Assembly: GCF_009905215.1 (NCBI RefSeq)
Contig: NZ_CP047593.1
Span: 248,001 to 312,000, forward strand
Direction of reading: 5' to 3'
Length of the DNA stretch: 64,000 nt
DNA from: Tichowtungia aerotolerans
Lineage (GTDB): Bacteria; Verrucomicrobiota; Kiritimatiellia; Kiritimatiellales; Tichowtungiaceae
Positions 44,981 through 52,166 of the stretch are shown here, one piece after another (within the stretch, counting starts at the first letter, position 1; each line of letters starts with the position of its first letter). The notes under the pieces were generated by a model. That model ran no database searches. It worked only from the letters and a program-made list of their open reading frames with translations, and had not been told where the DNA came from. The position numbers were made by a program, and so were the translations under genes.

Positions 44981-44998
44981 AATCATATTTATATGATT
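44981..44998. promoter_or_regulatory. AT-rich operator-like palindrome upstream of the giant secreted gene
   Basis: AATCATAT TT ATATGATT: 8-bp perfect arms, 62 nt upstream of the start codon at 44919 (minus strand). Position and symmetry fit a repressor or activator dimer site; the regulator is unknown. Confidence 0.45.
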
Positions 44999-45145
44999 AC
45001 CAAGGGTTAACAACGCTCACCCATTATAAAACCTGCAGCAAACATAAATGACAGACAACTCTACCAAACGGGATTATTGACTGTATTTTCTCAAAAATGT
45101 AAAAAATAATTATGATAGAGACGGAGCGCAGGACGGTCAAAATCG
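44999..45145. other. A+T-rich promoter region
   Basis: No coding potential. Contains TTGACT (45076-45081) and TATGAT (about 45110-45115), but with 28 nt between them, too far for one sigma-70 promoter; they may belong to different promoters. Confidence 0.3.
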
Positions 45146-45325
45146 ATGAAAATCGACTTGCGCAATGTATCCCGTCTGCCGAGCGATATCGCACGGTTCA
45201 ACAGTTCTCTCGGCAGACAACGCAGCCTTTTTCTAAAAGGACTTTCTAAACGGGCGGCAACCGACTTCCCTGCTTTGGGGAGACATCCATTAATGAAAGA
45301 TCGCCTGGCTCCAATTCTTTCGTGA
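45146..45325 (+). CDS. Possible small basic protein (59 aa)
   Basis: A 60-codon frame from ATG 45146 to TGA 45325 reading MKIDLRNVSRLPSDIARFNS, then SLGRQRSLFLKGLSKRAATD and ending APILS. It is basic and of ordinary composition. The ribosome site is poor. A 10-bp inverted repeat (45174-45183 with 45209-45218) lies inside the frame, which could instead mean the region is a structured RNA. The opposite strand has a longer open frame with no ribosome site or recognisable motif; neither is certain. Confidence 0.28.
   Translation: MKIDLRNVSRLPSDIARFNSSLGRQRSLFLKGLSKRAATDFPALGRHPLMKDRLAPILS
45174..45218. repeat. Inverted repeat GTCTGCCGAG ... CTCGGCAGAC
   Basis: Perfect 10-bp arms separated by 25 nt; the loop contains the self-complementary CGATATCG. 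No T tract follows, so it is not a terminator. Confidence 0.6.
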
Positions 45326-45378
45326 TAAATCAACCAACATCCTGAGAATCTGCGTAGCCTTTGAACAAAGGAGAAGAC

Positions 45379-46226
45379 ATGAGACAGCATAAGACCTCCG
45401 ACCAGGAAGGCGGAACGGCAGGCCCCGAACATGGAAAACCAATTAATGAATCGCTGTTAAGAAATCAGTTGATAAAAAAACAATGTGCGTCACTGCCGTA
45501 GCCAGTCTGCTCGCACTCGTTACCGCACAGATAAGAGCGTTTCAAATCGGCTGGCATTCCCGCGACCTGATGCAGGTGGCAGCGGTTGGTCTGATTGTTC
45601 TCCTTGCGTTAAACCGCAGGATCGACATCCAGCATAAAGTTCCGTTTCTCATCGCGGCCTTTTCGGTCGCCGGAATCGGCGGAATCGGCACCCTCGGGAT
45701 GTTTGCCGGAATGGTATTTATTTTCCCAATTTCCGCCGTGATCATGTCGATCTTTTATCCCCTGAAAATCGCTGTGACATTTATTCTCAGCACCCTGCTG
45801 TTTTATGGAACCATAGCAACCGGCTTCTGCTCCGGAGCATTGAACCTGCCTCCGGATTGTCTGATGATTAATCCACGGCACTGGGGTGTTTATATCGCCA
45901 GCATGATTTTCTTTTTCGTAATTGCCTGTGTTGTCATCTACAGCTACCGGAAAATCATGCAACAGCTGATTAATCAAATCAGCGATCAGCGCGATGAATT
46001 AACCGAAGCATTAAAGCAGGTGCGAACACTAACCGGCCTGCTTCCGATCTGCGCCTCATGCAAGAAAGTCCGCAATGACAGCGGCTACTGGGACCAGCTT
46101 GAGGATTATATCCAAAACCACTCAGATGCCAAATTCAGCCACGCCATCTGCCCGGACTGTCTGAACAAACTCTATCCGGAGCTTGCAAACGAAGTAAATG
46201 TTCTGATGCAGGCGGAACGGCATTGA
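45379..46226 (+). CDS. Membrane protein with Cys-rich C-terminal sensor-type motif, split by an A7 frameshift
   Basis: The frame with the good ribosome site (AAAGGAGAAGAC before ATG 45379) reads MRQHKTSDQEGGTAGPEHGK and runs to a stop near 45520. The main frame opens at 45483 with no ribosome site. They join by a -1 shift at the seven-A run 45474-45480, giving about 281 residues. After the join come about five or six membrane helices (for example VASLLALVTAQIRAF, VPFLIAAFSVAGIGGIG, YIASMIFFFVIACVVIYSY), a short coiled coil (QQLINQISDQRDELTEALKQ) and LPICASCKKVRNDSGYW with ICPDCLNKLYPEL, a CxxC/CxxC motif common at the end of signalling proteins. No kinase or cyclase domain. Mutation, programmed slippage or sequencing error are all possible. 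Confidence 0.6.
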
Positions 46227-46275
46227 ACAGATAGACCTCAGGAATAAACTCCGGCAACTCAAGCCGTGAAAAAAA

Positions 46276-46303
46276 CGGGAGTTCCGGCAGCCCAGAACCT
46301 CCC
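46276..46303 (-). terminator. Second hairpin downstream of argG
   Basis: On the minus strand GGGAGGTTC / GGAACTCCC (imperfect, one bulge) is followed by a T run. It lies beyond the main argG terminator and could act as a backup. Confidence 0.5.
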
Positions 46304-46312
46304 AAAGAACAA

Positions 46313-46353
46313 AAAATAAAAAGGGATTTTTCCAAGCCCTGGAAAAATCCCTT
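46313..46353 (-). terminator. Intrinsic terminator of argG, built on the dispersed palindrome
   Basis: Stem AAGGGATTTTTCC / GGAAAAATCCCTT (13 bp, perfect) with a 7-nt loop; on the minus strand it is followed by TTTTTATTTTTTG. The palindrome core TTCCAA GCC CTGGAA is at 46330-46344. It lies 22 nt after the argG stop. Confidence 0.9.
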
Positions 46354-46374
46354 CTGAACATCGAAAATCCGATG

Positions 46375-47574
46375 TTATTTGTTCTGCATCGCTGCGCGGA
46401 CGCGCAGGCGCAGGGCATTGAGCTTGATGAAGCCGGTAGCATCAGTCTGGTCGTAACCACCCTCTTCATCAAAGCTGACAAGCTCCGGATTGTAGAGGGA
46501 GAGGTCTGACTTGCGACCGACCGTGTGCACCGCGCCCTTGAAGAGCTTGAGACGGACATCCCCGGTAACGGTTTCCTGACTCTTCTCGACAGCGGCCTGC
46601 AGCATTTCGCGCTCCGGCGCAAACCAGAAACCGTTGTAGACCAGCGTGGCGTATTTCGGAATCAGGCTGTCGCGCAGGTGCATCACTTCGCGATCCATGC
46701 AGATGGATTCCATCGCGCGGTGCGCGGCCTGCAGGATGGTGCCGCCGGGGGTTTCATAGATCCCGCGATCCTTCATGCCGGTAAAGCGGTTCTCGACAAT
46801 GTCGATGCGGCCGATGGCGTGTTCGCAGCCAAGCTCGTTGAGCTTGCGCATCAGCGCGGCCGGCGAAAGTGCTTCGCCGTTGACGGCAACCGGCACTCCT
46901 TTTTCGAAGCTGATTTCGATGTATTCTGCTTCGTCTTTGGCCTGCGACAGCGGCTTGGTCATCACCCACATGCTTTCATCGGCTTCGTTCCACGGATCTT
47001 CCAGAATGCCGCCTTCGAAGCTGATGTGCAGCAGGTTGCGGTCGGTGCTGTAGGGTTTCTTCGCAGACACCTGACAGGGAATGCCTCTTTTTTCGAGGTA
47101 ATTGATCATGTCGGTACGGCCCTTGAACGGGAAGTCTTCCGGCATGCGCCACGGGGCAATAATTTTGATGTCCGGCTTGATGGCGTAGGCAGTCAGCTCA
47201 AAGCGTACCTGATCGTTGCCTTTACCGGTCGCGCCGTGGCAAATGGCTTCCGCCCCCTCTTCGAGCACGATATCCATCATGCGCTTGGCAATCAGCGGAC
47301 GGGCAATCGATGTGCCAAGCAGATAGGTGCCTTCATAGATCGCGTTGGCCTGCATCATCGGGAAGATGTAGTCCTTCGCGAACTCTTCTTCGATATTGTC
47401 GACAATGCACTTCACTGCGCCGTGCTTGAGTGCCTTTTCCTCAAGACCGTCAAGTTCTTCTTCCTGCCCGACATTCGCGCAGTAGCAGATCACTTCGGCG
47501 TTATATTTTTCCTGCAGCCATGTCAGCAGGACCGTGGTGTCCAAACCACCTGAGTAAGCCAATACAACTTTCAT
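46375..47574 (-). CDS. argG: Argininosuccinate synthase
   Basis: 399 residues. Ligates citrulline and aspartate using ATP in arginine synthesis. The ATP pyrophosphatase P-loop [15 protein letters not shown] is at residues 5-19; other family blocks are [32 protein letters not shown] and [20 protein letters not shown]. Full length for the family. TAAGGAGATTG lies upstream of ATG 47574. The 100-nt leader upstream contains an unusual cluster of AAGTC/AAGGTC hexamers (47601-47672). No other arginine genes are in the window. Confidence 0.97.
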   Translation of the reverse strand: MKVVLAYSGGLDTTVLLTWLQEKYNAEVICYCANVGQEEELDGLEEKALKHGAVKCIVDNIEEEFAKDYIFPMMQANAIYEGTYLLGTSIARPLIAKRMMDIVLEEGAEAICHGATGKGNDQVRFELTAYAIKPDIKIIAPWRMPEDFPFKGRTDMINYLEKRGIPCQVSAKKPYSTDRNLLHISFEGGILEDPWNEADESMWVMTKPLSQAKDEAEYIEISFEKGVPVAVNGEALSPAALMRKLNELGCEHAIGRIDIVENRFTGMKDRGIYETPGGTILQAAHRAMESICMDREVMHLRDSLIPKYATLVYNGFWFAPEREMLQAAVEKSQETVTGDVRLKLFKGAVHTVGRKSDLSLYNPELVSFDEEGGYDQTDATGFIKLNALRLRVRAAMQNK

Positions 47575-47600
47575 TTTTTCAATCTCCTTACAGTCGATTT

Positions 47601-47672
47601 AAGTCAAAGGTCTTAAAGTCACAGGTCCAAGGTCATTGACTTTCGACCTTAGATATTCTGACTTTTTGACTC
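47601..47672. repeat. Cluster of AAGTC / AAGGTC hexamers upstream of argG
   Basis: Plus strand has AAGTCA, AAGGTC, AAAGTC, CAGGTC and AAGGTC in direct orientation, then GACTTT, GACCTT, GACTTT and GACTC in inverted orientation, in 72 nt. The two groups can fold on each other. It lies between the DUF3127 stop and the argG leader (both minus strand), so it may be a 3' hairpin structure or a protein-binding array. Confidence 0.5.
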
Positions 47673-47674
47673 TA

Positions 47675-48040
47675 TTAGAACGGGATATCGTCATCGAATT
47701 CGCCGGGGGCTTCCGAGTCATCCGGAATCGGCGGGCGGTCATCGGCGGCAGCGGCAGGAGCCGGAGCAGCAGCATCGTCGCCTTCAATTTTCCAACCGAC
47801 CAGATTGTTGAAATAGCGACCGTTGTATTCACGTCCGCGAATGTCGAAAGACACTTTGATTTCCTGTCCTTCAGACACATTGTCGAGCAGGCTCACCTTG
47901 TCCTGCAGAAACTCGAGATTGATATCCTGCGGGTATTTCCCATCTTCAACAGTCACCACCACTTCGCGCTTGGTAAATCCGCTGGCGAAGGTTTGTGAGT
48001 CCTGCACCAGTTTCACTTTTCCGGTCAATTCGTATGCCAT
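47675..48040 (-). CDS. DUF3127 single-strand-binding-like protein with SSB C-terminal tip
   Basis: 121 residues. The N-terminal about 85 residues match DUF3127, a small OB-fold domain: [60 protein letters not shown]. An Ala/Pro-rich linker leads to the C-terminus GEFDDDIPF, whose last six residues are the same as the E. coli SSB tip that recruits DNA repair and replication partners. This suggests a single-strand DNA-binding role. AGGAGAAAAGC precedes ATG 48040. Upstream of argG in the same direction. Confidence 0.85.
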   Translation of the reverse strand: MAYELTGKVKLVQDSQTFASGFTKREVVVTVEDGKYPQDINLEFLQDKVSLLDNVSEGQEIKVSFDIRGREYNGRYFNNLVGWKIEGDDAAAPAPAAAADDRPPIPDDSEAPGEFDDDIPF

Positions 48041-48204
48041 GCTTTTCTCCTTAAAATTCCAAAGCCCGGAACTATCGGACATGACGCGCCAAATTACAAA
48101 CCTTCTTGCAATAAACCCGGAATCAGGCGCGTTATCTCAACCTCTGTCCGCAATCACCGTTTCGGAACGACAGATGGCACACAAAAACCCAGAAAGGATA
48201 CGCC

Positions 48205-48600
48205 ATGAGAAAACAGACGATAATGAAATGGATTGCCGCGATCAGCCTGGCTTTCGGACTGACTGCGACTGCAACTGAAGAAATTAAAGGCAAAGATGTC
48301 GTATCCAGAGGAAACATTCAGACGATAATCGGAACCCTGCAGTCCGAAGACGGGACTGAGTTTACACTGGTCACGTCAAAAACAAGTTATGAACTCCACC
48401 TCGGGCCGGAAAAGTACCGGAATTCCATGCCGGTCAAACTGAAACCAGGCCAAGACGCAGAAGTTCGCGGATTCGTTTATAAAGAGCACATATCCCCAAT
48501 CACCATCAAAACAGACGGCTCAACAATCATCCTGCGCGACAAAGAGGGTAAAGCCGTGTGGGCAGGAACTGAATACAGCAGAAAAAACAGACAGAAATAA
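48205..48600 (+). CDS. Small secreted protein of unknown function
   Basis: 131 residues. Signal peptide (MRKQTIMKWIAAISLAFGLT, cleavage likely near TATA) followed by a compact beta-rich domain: IQTIIGTLQSEDGTEFTLVT, SYELHLGPEKYRNSMPVKL, GQDAEVRGFVYKEHISPITI, DGSTIILRDKEGKAVWAG. The strand pattern resembles small periplasmic OB-fold proteins such as BOF/YgiW-type, but no diagnostic motif was found. AAAGGATACGCC precedes the ATG. Followed by a bidirectional terminator shared with hflX. Confidence 0.65.
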   Translation: MRKQTIMKWIAAISLAFGLTATATEEIKGKDVVSRGNIQTIIGTLQSEDGTEFTLVTSKTSYELHLGPEKYRNSMPVKLKPGQDAEVRGFVYKEHISPITIKTDGSTIILRDKEGKAVWAGTEYSRKNRQK

Positions 48601-48607
48601 ACCGAAG

Positions 48608-48639
48608 AAAACCGGAACAGGACACCCCGTTCCGGTTTT
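48608..48639. terminator. Bidirectional terminator between the small secreted gene and hflX
   Basis: Perfect 11-bp stem AAAACCGGAAC / GTTCCGGTTTT with a 10-nt loop; A and T flanks serve both strands. Confidence 0.85.
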
Positions 48640-48648
48640 GCGCACCGC

Positions 48649-49935
48649 TTACGTCGAAGCGATGCGATAAGGCTCACAGCGCGGAACAAGCGGAAGCGGA
48701 ACGCGCACGAGCAATTCAGCATTGGGGCCTTCGTACTTTTCCTCCAGCACAGTGGCAGAGTTTTTCAGCAAAGCCAGCAAACGGCCTTCAGAAAGCGGAA
48801 CCTCCAGTTTCATCAATTCCTTGTCGCCCTTCAGACAATCGGACAGTTCATCGAGCAGTCCCTCGATGTTTTCGCCGGTCACAGCCGAAACCGCCACCGA
48901 ACGGCCCAGCGTTCGGGCAAGGCGCTTTGCGGCGCCGGCGCCCTCGTCGGTATCGATCTTGTTCAGCACACAAAGTACCGGCTTTTCTTCTGCACCAATT
49001 TCCTGAAGCACCACATTCACCGCATCAATCTGCTGTTCGACCTGCGGATGGGAGCAGTCGATCACATGCAGAACCAGATCGGCCTCGGCCACCTCTTCGA
49101 GCGTAGCCTTAAACGACTCAACCAGATTATGCGGCAGTTTTCGGATAAACCCGACCGTGTCGGTAATCAGGCAGGGCTCACGGTTTGGAAGCTCGACCTG
49201 ACGGGTCGTCGGGTCAAGCGTGGCAAACAGCTGATCTTTGGCATAAATATCAGCTCCGGCCAACCGGTTGAGCAAGGTCGACTTCCCGGCGTTGGTGTAG
49301 CCGACGAGCGAAACAAGCGCCCATCCGTGGCGGCGGCGTCCGCGGCGCTGCTCGGCACGACGTGTCCGCACCTGCGTCAGCTCTTTATTGAGTGTACGGA
49401 TTAAATCCTGAATGCGGCGACGGTCCATTTCGAGCTGGGTTTCTCCCGGCCCTTTCAGTCCGATACCACCTTTCTGGCGCTCCAGATGCGTCCACATGCG
49501 GCGGAGGCGTGGAAGCAGATACAAATGCTGGGCCAGCTCAATCTGCAGGCAACCTTCGCGCGTCTGCGCGCGCTGGGCAAAAATATCGAGAATCAGCTGC
49601 GTGCGGTCGATCACGCGCACGCCGAGCACACTTTCCAGGTTACGGCCCTGGGCAGGCGTAAGGTCTTCATCAAACACCACCAGATTGGCATCTTCCTCGA
49701 GCACTTTCTGCGAAATCTCTTCGGCTTTGCCTTGACCGATAAAATGCCCGGCATGGATTTTCGACTGTTTGCAGAGAATCTGCGAAAGCACCTCGGCGCC
49801 CGCGCCAGCGGTCAGCTGCGCGAGTTCGTCGAGCGTATCGCGAACTTCCCACTCTTCGTTCTGCCCGCGCACCCACACACCGACCAGAATGGCCCGTTCA
49901 ATCTCTTTATTATCTGTTTCAAAGGTTTCACTCAT
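48649..49935 (-). CDS. hflX: GTPase HflX
   Basis: 428-residue ribosome-associated GTPase that can split stalled ribosomes. The N-terminal HflX domain has KQSKIHAGHFIGQGKAEEIS and LTPAQGRNLESVLGVRVIDR, then RLRRMWTHLERQKGGIGLKG and GPGETQLEMDRRRI. The G domain has G1 GYTNAGKSTLLNRL, G3 DTVGFIRKLP and G4 LNKIDTD. A short C-terminal extension ends in LVPRCEPYRIAST. ATG 49935. Convergent with the small secreted gene. Confidence 0.96.
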   Translation of the reverse strand: MSETFETDNKEIERAILVGVWVRGQNEEWEVRDTLDELAQLTAGAGAEVLSQILCKQSKIHAGHFIGQGKAEEISQKVLEEDANLVVFDEDLTPAQGRNLESVLGVRVIDRTQLILDIFAQRAQTREGCLQIELAQHLYLLPRLRRMWTHLERQKGGIGLKGPGETQLEMDRRRIQDLIRTLNKELTQVRTRRAEQRRGRRRHGWALVSLVGYTNAGKSTLLNRLAGADIYAKDQLFATLDPTTRQVELPNREPCLITDTVGFIRKLPHNLVESFKATLEEVAEADLVLHVIDCSHPQVEQQIDAVNVVLQEIGAEEKPVLCVLNKIDTDEGAGAAKRLARTLGRSVAVSAVTGENIEGLLDELSDCLKGDKELMKLEVPLSEGRLLALLKNSATVLEEKYEGPNAELLVRVPLPLVPRCEPYRIAST

Positions 49936-49983
49936 AAGAAGCGGTGATGAAACGTCAGTTCCTGCAACAGTGCAATCCCAATT

Positions 49984-50751
49984 TCACTTCAGATAAACAG
50001 TTCGGAAACTGAGGTGACCGTCCCGATACTCATAAATTCGAAATGAACCCTGGCGACCAAACCGTCCGGAAAGCGGCGGTGCTACAAACAGCGGCACCTC
50101 GCCAAGCCGATGAAATTCATCGCGGTGGAAATGCCCGGCAAGCACCGCCTTCACATCATATCGATTCAGCAGATCCACCCATTGGGGGCCAACGTCCCTG
50201 CGGCCCCAGCCCGCATGAGCCTTTCCGTTATAAAAGCTGTCCACCGACGGGGTGTGATGAAACACCAGCGTTTCCTGCTCCTCCAGCAAAAGTTCCAGCT
50301 CAACCAGAGGATCATACTCCGGAATCACGACCTCTCCGGTCAGCGGCTCCGTATATACAAAAATGCAGCGAATCCCGTTGTATTCTGCTGACGTAATCAG
50401 CGGACCGAAAGCATTCGTGTACGCCGCCGTCGTTTCAGCGATGTTCTCCTCCAGAATATCGTGATTACCCGGCAGGAAATGTACCGGGACCTTCAGCGGC
50501 TCAAGGGTTTGGAAAACACGCTCCACCGTTTTGGAATCCGTGATGCAGTCATTCACGATATCGCCGGTCAGAACAACAAACGCGATATCCATCGGCAGTG
50601 CGGTGATCTGCTCTACGGCCGCGCGCCCGCGCTCAAAATGGTCATCCTGCCCGAAATGTGTATCCGTGAGCTGCACAAAGAAGAACGGCTCGCCGGCGAA
50701 CACCCCAAGCGCCGCGAACAGAACAAACAGTATAGCTCCTGCCCTTTTCAT
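49984..50751 (-). CDS. Secreted metallophosphoesterase
   Basis: 255 residues. Signal peptide MKRAGAILFVLFAALGVFAG, then the calcineurin-like motifs QLTDTHFG, VVLTGDIVND, FLPGNHDIL, VFHHTPSVD and VLAGHFHRDEFH, giving a complete dimetal site. Substrate unknown; such exported enzymes act on nucleotides or phosphodiesters. Start ATG 50751 begins 8 nt after the miaA stop, so it is the last gene of the DksA-like / lspA / miaA operon. A degenerate palindrome half-copy (50500-50514) is in the coding region (VFQTLEP). Confidence 0.88.
   Translation of the reverse strand: MKRAGAILFVLFAALGVFAGEPFFFVQLTDTHFGQDDHFERGRAAVEQITALPMDIAFVVLTGDIVNDCITDSKTVERVFQTLEPLKVPVHFLPGNHDILEENIAETTAAYTNAFGPLITSAEYNGIRCIFVYTEPLTGEVVIPEYDPLVELELLLEEQETLVFHHTPSVDSFYNGKAHAGWGRRDVGPQWVDLLNRYDVKAVLAGHFHRDEFHRLGEVPLFVAPPLSGRFGRQGSFRIYEYRDGHLSFRTVYLK
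50500..50514. repeat. Degenerate palindrome half-copy (CTCAAGGGTTTGGAA), in phosphoesterase gene
   Basis: Right arm intact, left arm CTCAA; read on the minus strand as Phe-Gln-Thr-Leu-Glu. Confidence 0.45.
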
Positions 50752-50758
50752 GCTTTGG

Positions 50759-51688
50759 TTATACGCCCAGCAACGGCACCGCTCCATCTTTTTCCCAAAC
50801 CCTGAAAACTTCCTCCGCCAGTTTTTCCAGAGTTTGGAATGTTCGGGTTTCAACCCACTCAACATTGAGCTGGTGGCGGAACCAGGTCATCTGGCGCTTG
50901 GCGAGCTGGCGGGTTCGAATGATGGTCTTCTCTCTGGCCTGTGCTTCGGTCATTTCGTTTCTCAAAACGGCAAAAGCTTCTGCATAGCCGATGGCGTGCT
51001 GCGCCGTAGAGGAAAGTTCAAGGGGAATCAGGCCCCGCGCCTCTTCGATGAGGCCTTCGGCGTACATTTGATCGACCCGCTCTGCGATTCGTTTGTGCAA
51101 TACGTCACGCTCGACATGCAGCCCGACGACGGCAGGAAGCTCTTTTGTCCAGCAGGCTGAGTCTGCACCCTTCTTTTTTCCAAGGGTTGGAACTGTTTCG
51201 AGCAAACGAACCAAACGTCTTGGATTCTCTTTATCCGAAAGGGCCTGATAGGCCTCGGGCGCAGCGTTCTGCGCTTCGGCCTGAAGTTCGGCAAGGCTCA
51301 TTTTTTCGGCGCGCGCCCGGAGTTTTTCGTCGGCGGCGGGCAGATCGTCGAGGCCTGCGAGCAGGCATTTTACATAGAGCCCCGTCCCTCCTGCCACCAT
51401 CGCAGGTTTTTCCAAACATTGGGAAAACGCCGGTTTGACGGCATTGAGCCAGTCGCCAACACTGAAAGATTCGGTGGGATCAGCGAGATCAATTCCATAA
51501 TACGGAACCACGCCGCGCTCGGCGGCGGGCGGCTTGGCGGTTCCGATGTCCATACCGCGATAGATGTTCATGGAATCCGCAGAAACGAGGGCTGCATCGG
51601 TCTGTTCGGCCAGGCGCTGCGCCACAGAGCTTTTGCCGGAAGCGGTCGGACCGACAAGTACGAACGCGCTGGGACGATCAGCTGTCAT
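50759..51688 (-). CDS. miaA: tRNA dimethylallyltransferase
   Basis: 309 residues; adds the isopentenyl group to adenosine 37 of tRNAs reading UNN codons. P-loop FVLVGPTASGKSSVAQRLAE (about 9-28), SADSMNIYRGMDIGTAKP, ATG-rich MVAGGTGLYVKCLLAGL, and RTRQLAKRQMTWFRH. Overlaps lspA by 11 bases (51678-51688). Unusual in carrying three dispersed-palindrome copies within one gene (50825-50839, 51178-51192, 51410-51425) plus a further degenerate one near 50790-50808. The reads are TFQTLEKL, VPTLGKK and FSQCLEKP. Confidence 0.95.
   Translation of the reverse strand: MTADRPSAFVLVGPTASGKSSVAQRLAEQTDAALVSADSMNIYRGMDIGTAKPPAAERGVVPYYGIDLADPTESFSVGDWLNAVKPAFSQCLEKPAMVAGGTGLYVKCLLAGLDDLPAADEKLRARAEKMSLAELQAEAQNAAPEAYQALSDKENPRRLVRLLETVPTLGKKKGADSACWTKELPAVVGLHVERDVLHKRIAERVDQMYAEGLIEEARGLIPLELSSTAQHAIGYAEAFAVLRNEMTEAQAREKTIIRTRQLAKRQMTWFRHQLNVEWVETRTFQTLEKLAEEVFRVWEKDGAVPLLGV
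50825..50839. repeat. Dispersed palindrome copy (TTCCA GAGTT TGGAA), in miaA
   Basis: Read on the minus strand as Phe-Gln-Thr-Leu-Glu. Confidence 0.7.
51178..51192. repeat. Dispersed palindrome copy (TTCCAA GGG TTGGAA), in miaA
   Basis: Perfect arms; read in another frame as Val-Pro-Thr-Leu-Gly. Confidence 0.75.
51410..51425. repeat. Dispersed palindrome variant with 1-base insertion, in miaA
   Basis: TTCCAAACATTGGGAA; read as Ser-Gln-Cys-Leu-Glu-Lys. Confidence 0.55.
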
Positions 51689-52148
51689 TTTTCAACGGAT
51701 GACTTTTGTGCCAGAGGGAAGAAAGCAGGTACAGGCCGACTGCAACGCAGATCGCGGAGTCGGCGACGTTGAAGGACGGCCAATGATGTGTGCCGATATG
51801 GAAATCGAGGAAATCCGTGACCCAACCGAGCTTGATGCGGTCGATAAGGTTTCCGAGGATGCCGCCGAGCATCAGACCAAGCGCGATGCGGTGGTCGAGC
51901 GTCGGATTGAGCACCCGGCGATGGAACACCGCCAGCAGAATCAGAACAACGGCTGAGAGCAGAATCAGGATCGCCTGCTGCCCGCCGAGCATTCCCCACG
52001 CCGCGCCGGGGTTCCGGACGTAGACGAGATTGAAAAAGCCGGGGATCATCTCCTGCGGCGGAGCGCCGCAGACGAAGGTGGAGCGGACCCATACTTTCGA
52101 GAACTGATCAATCAAAACGATTATCAGGCACAAAAGAATGGGGAGCAT
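51678..52148 (-). CDS. lspA: Lipoprotein signal peptidase (signal peptidase II)
   Basis: 156 residues, four membrane helices (MLPILLCLIIVLIDQFSKVW, ILILLSAVVLILLAVFH, ALGLMLGGILGNLIDR, VGLYLLSSL). The two catalytic Asp are in GNLIDRIKLG and SFNVADSAIC, and NPGAAWGML is the expected conserved loop. Cleaves prolipoproteins after lipidation, implying a lipoprotein pathway. Starts 18 nt after the DksA-like gene and overlaps miaA by 11 bases. Confidence 0.95.
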   Translation of the reverse strand: MLPILLCLIIVLIDQFSKVWVRSTFVCGAPPQEMIPGFFNLVYVRNPGAAWGMLGGQQAILILLSAVVLILLAVFHRRVLNPTLDHRIALGLMLGGILGNLIDRIKLGWVTDFLDFHIGTHHWPSFNVADSAICVAVGLYLLSSLWHKSHPLKNDS

Positions 52149-52166
52149 GAAACGATCCTTTCGGGA

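Noticed and set aside
45091-45432. 113-codon minus-strand frame upstream of the giant secreted gene
   Set aside because: No ribosome site, no recognisable motif, Arg/Leu-rich; the plus strand has a slightly more plausible 59-aa frame, and neither is strong.
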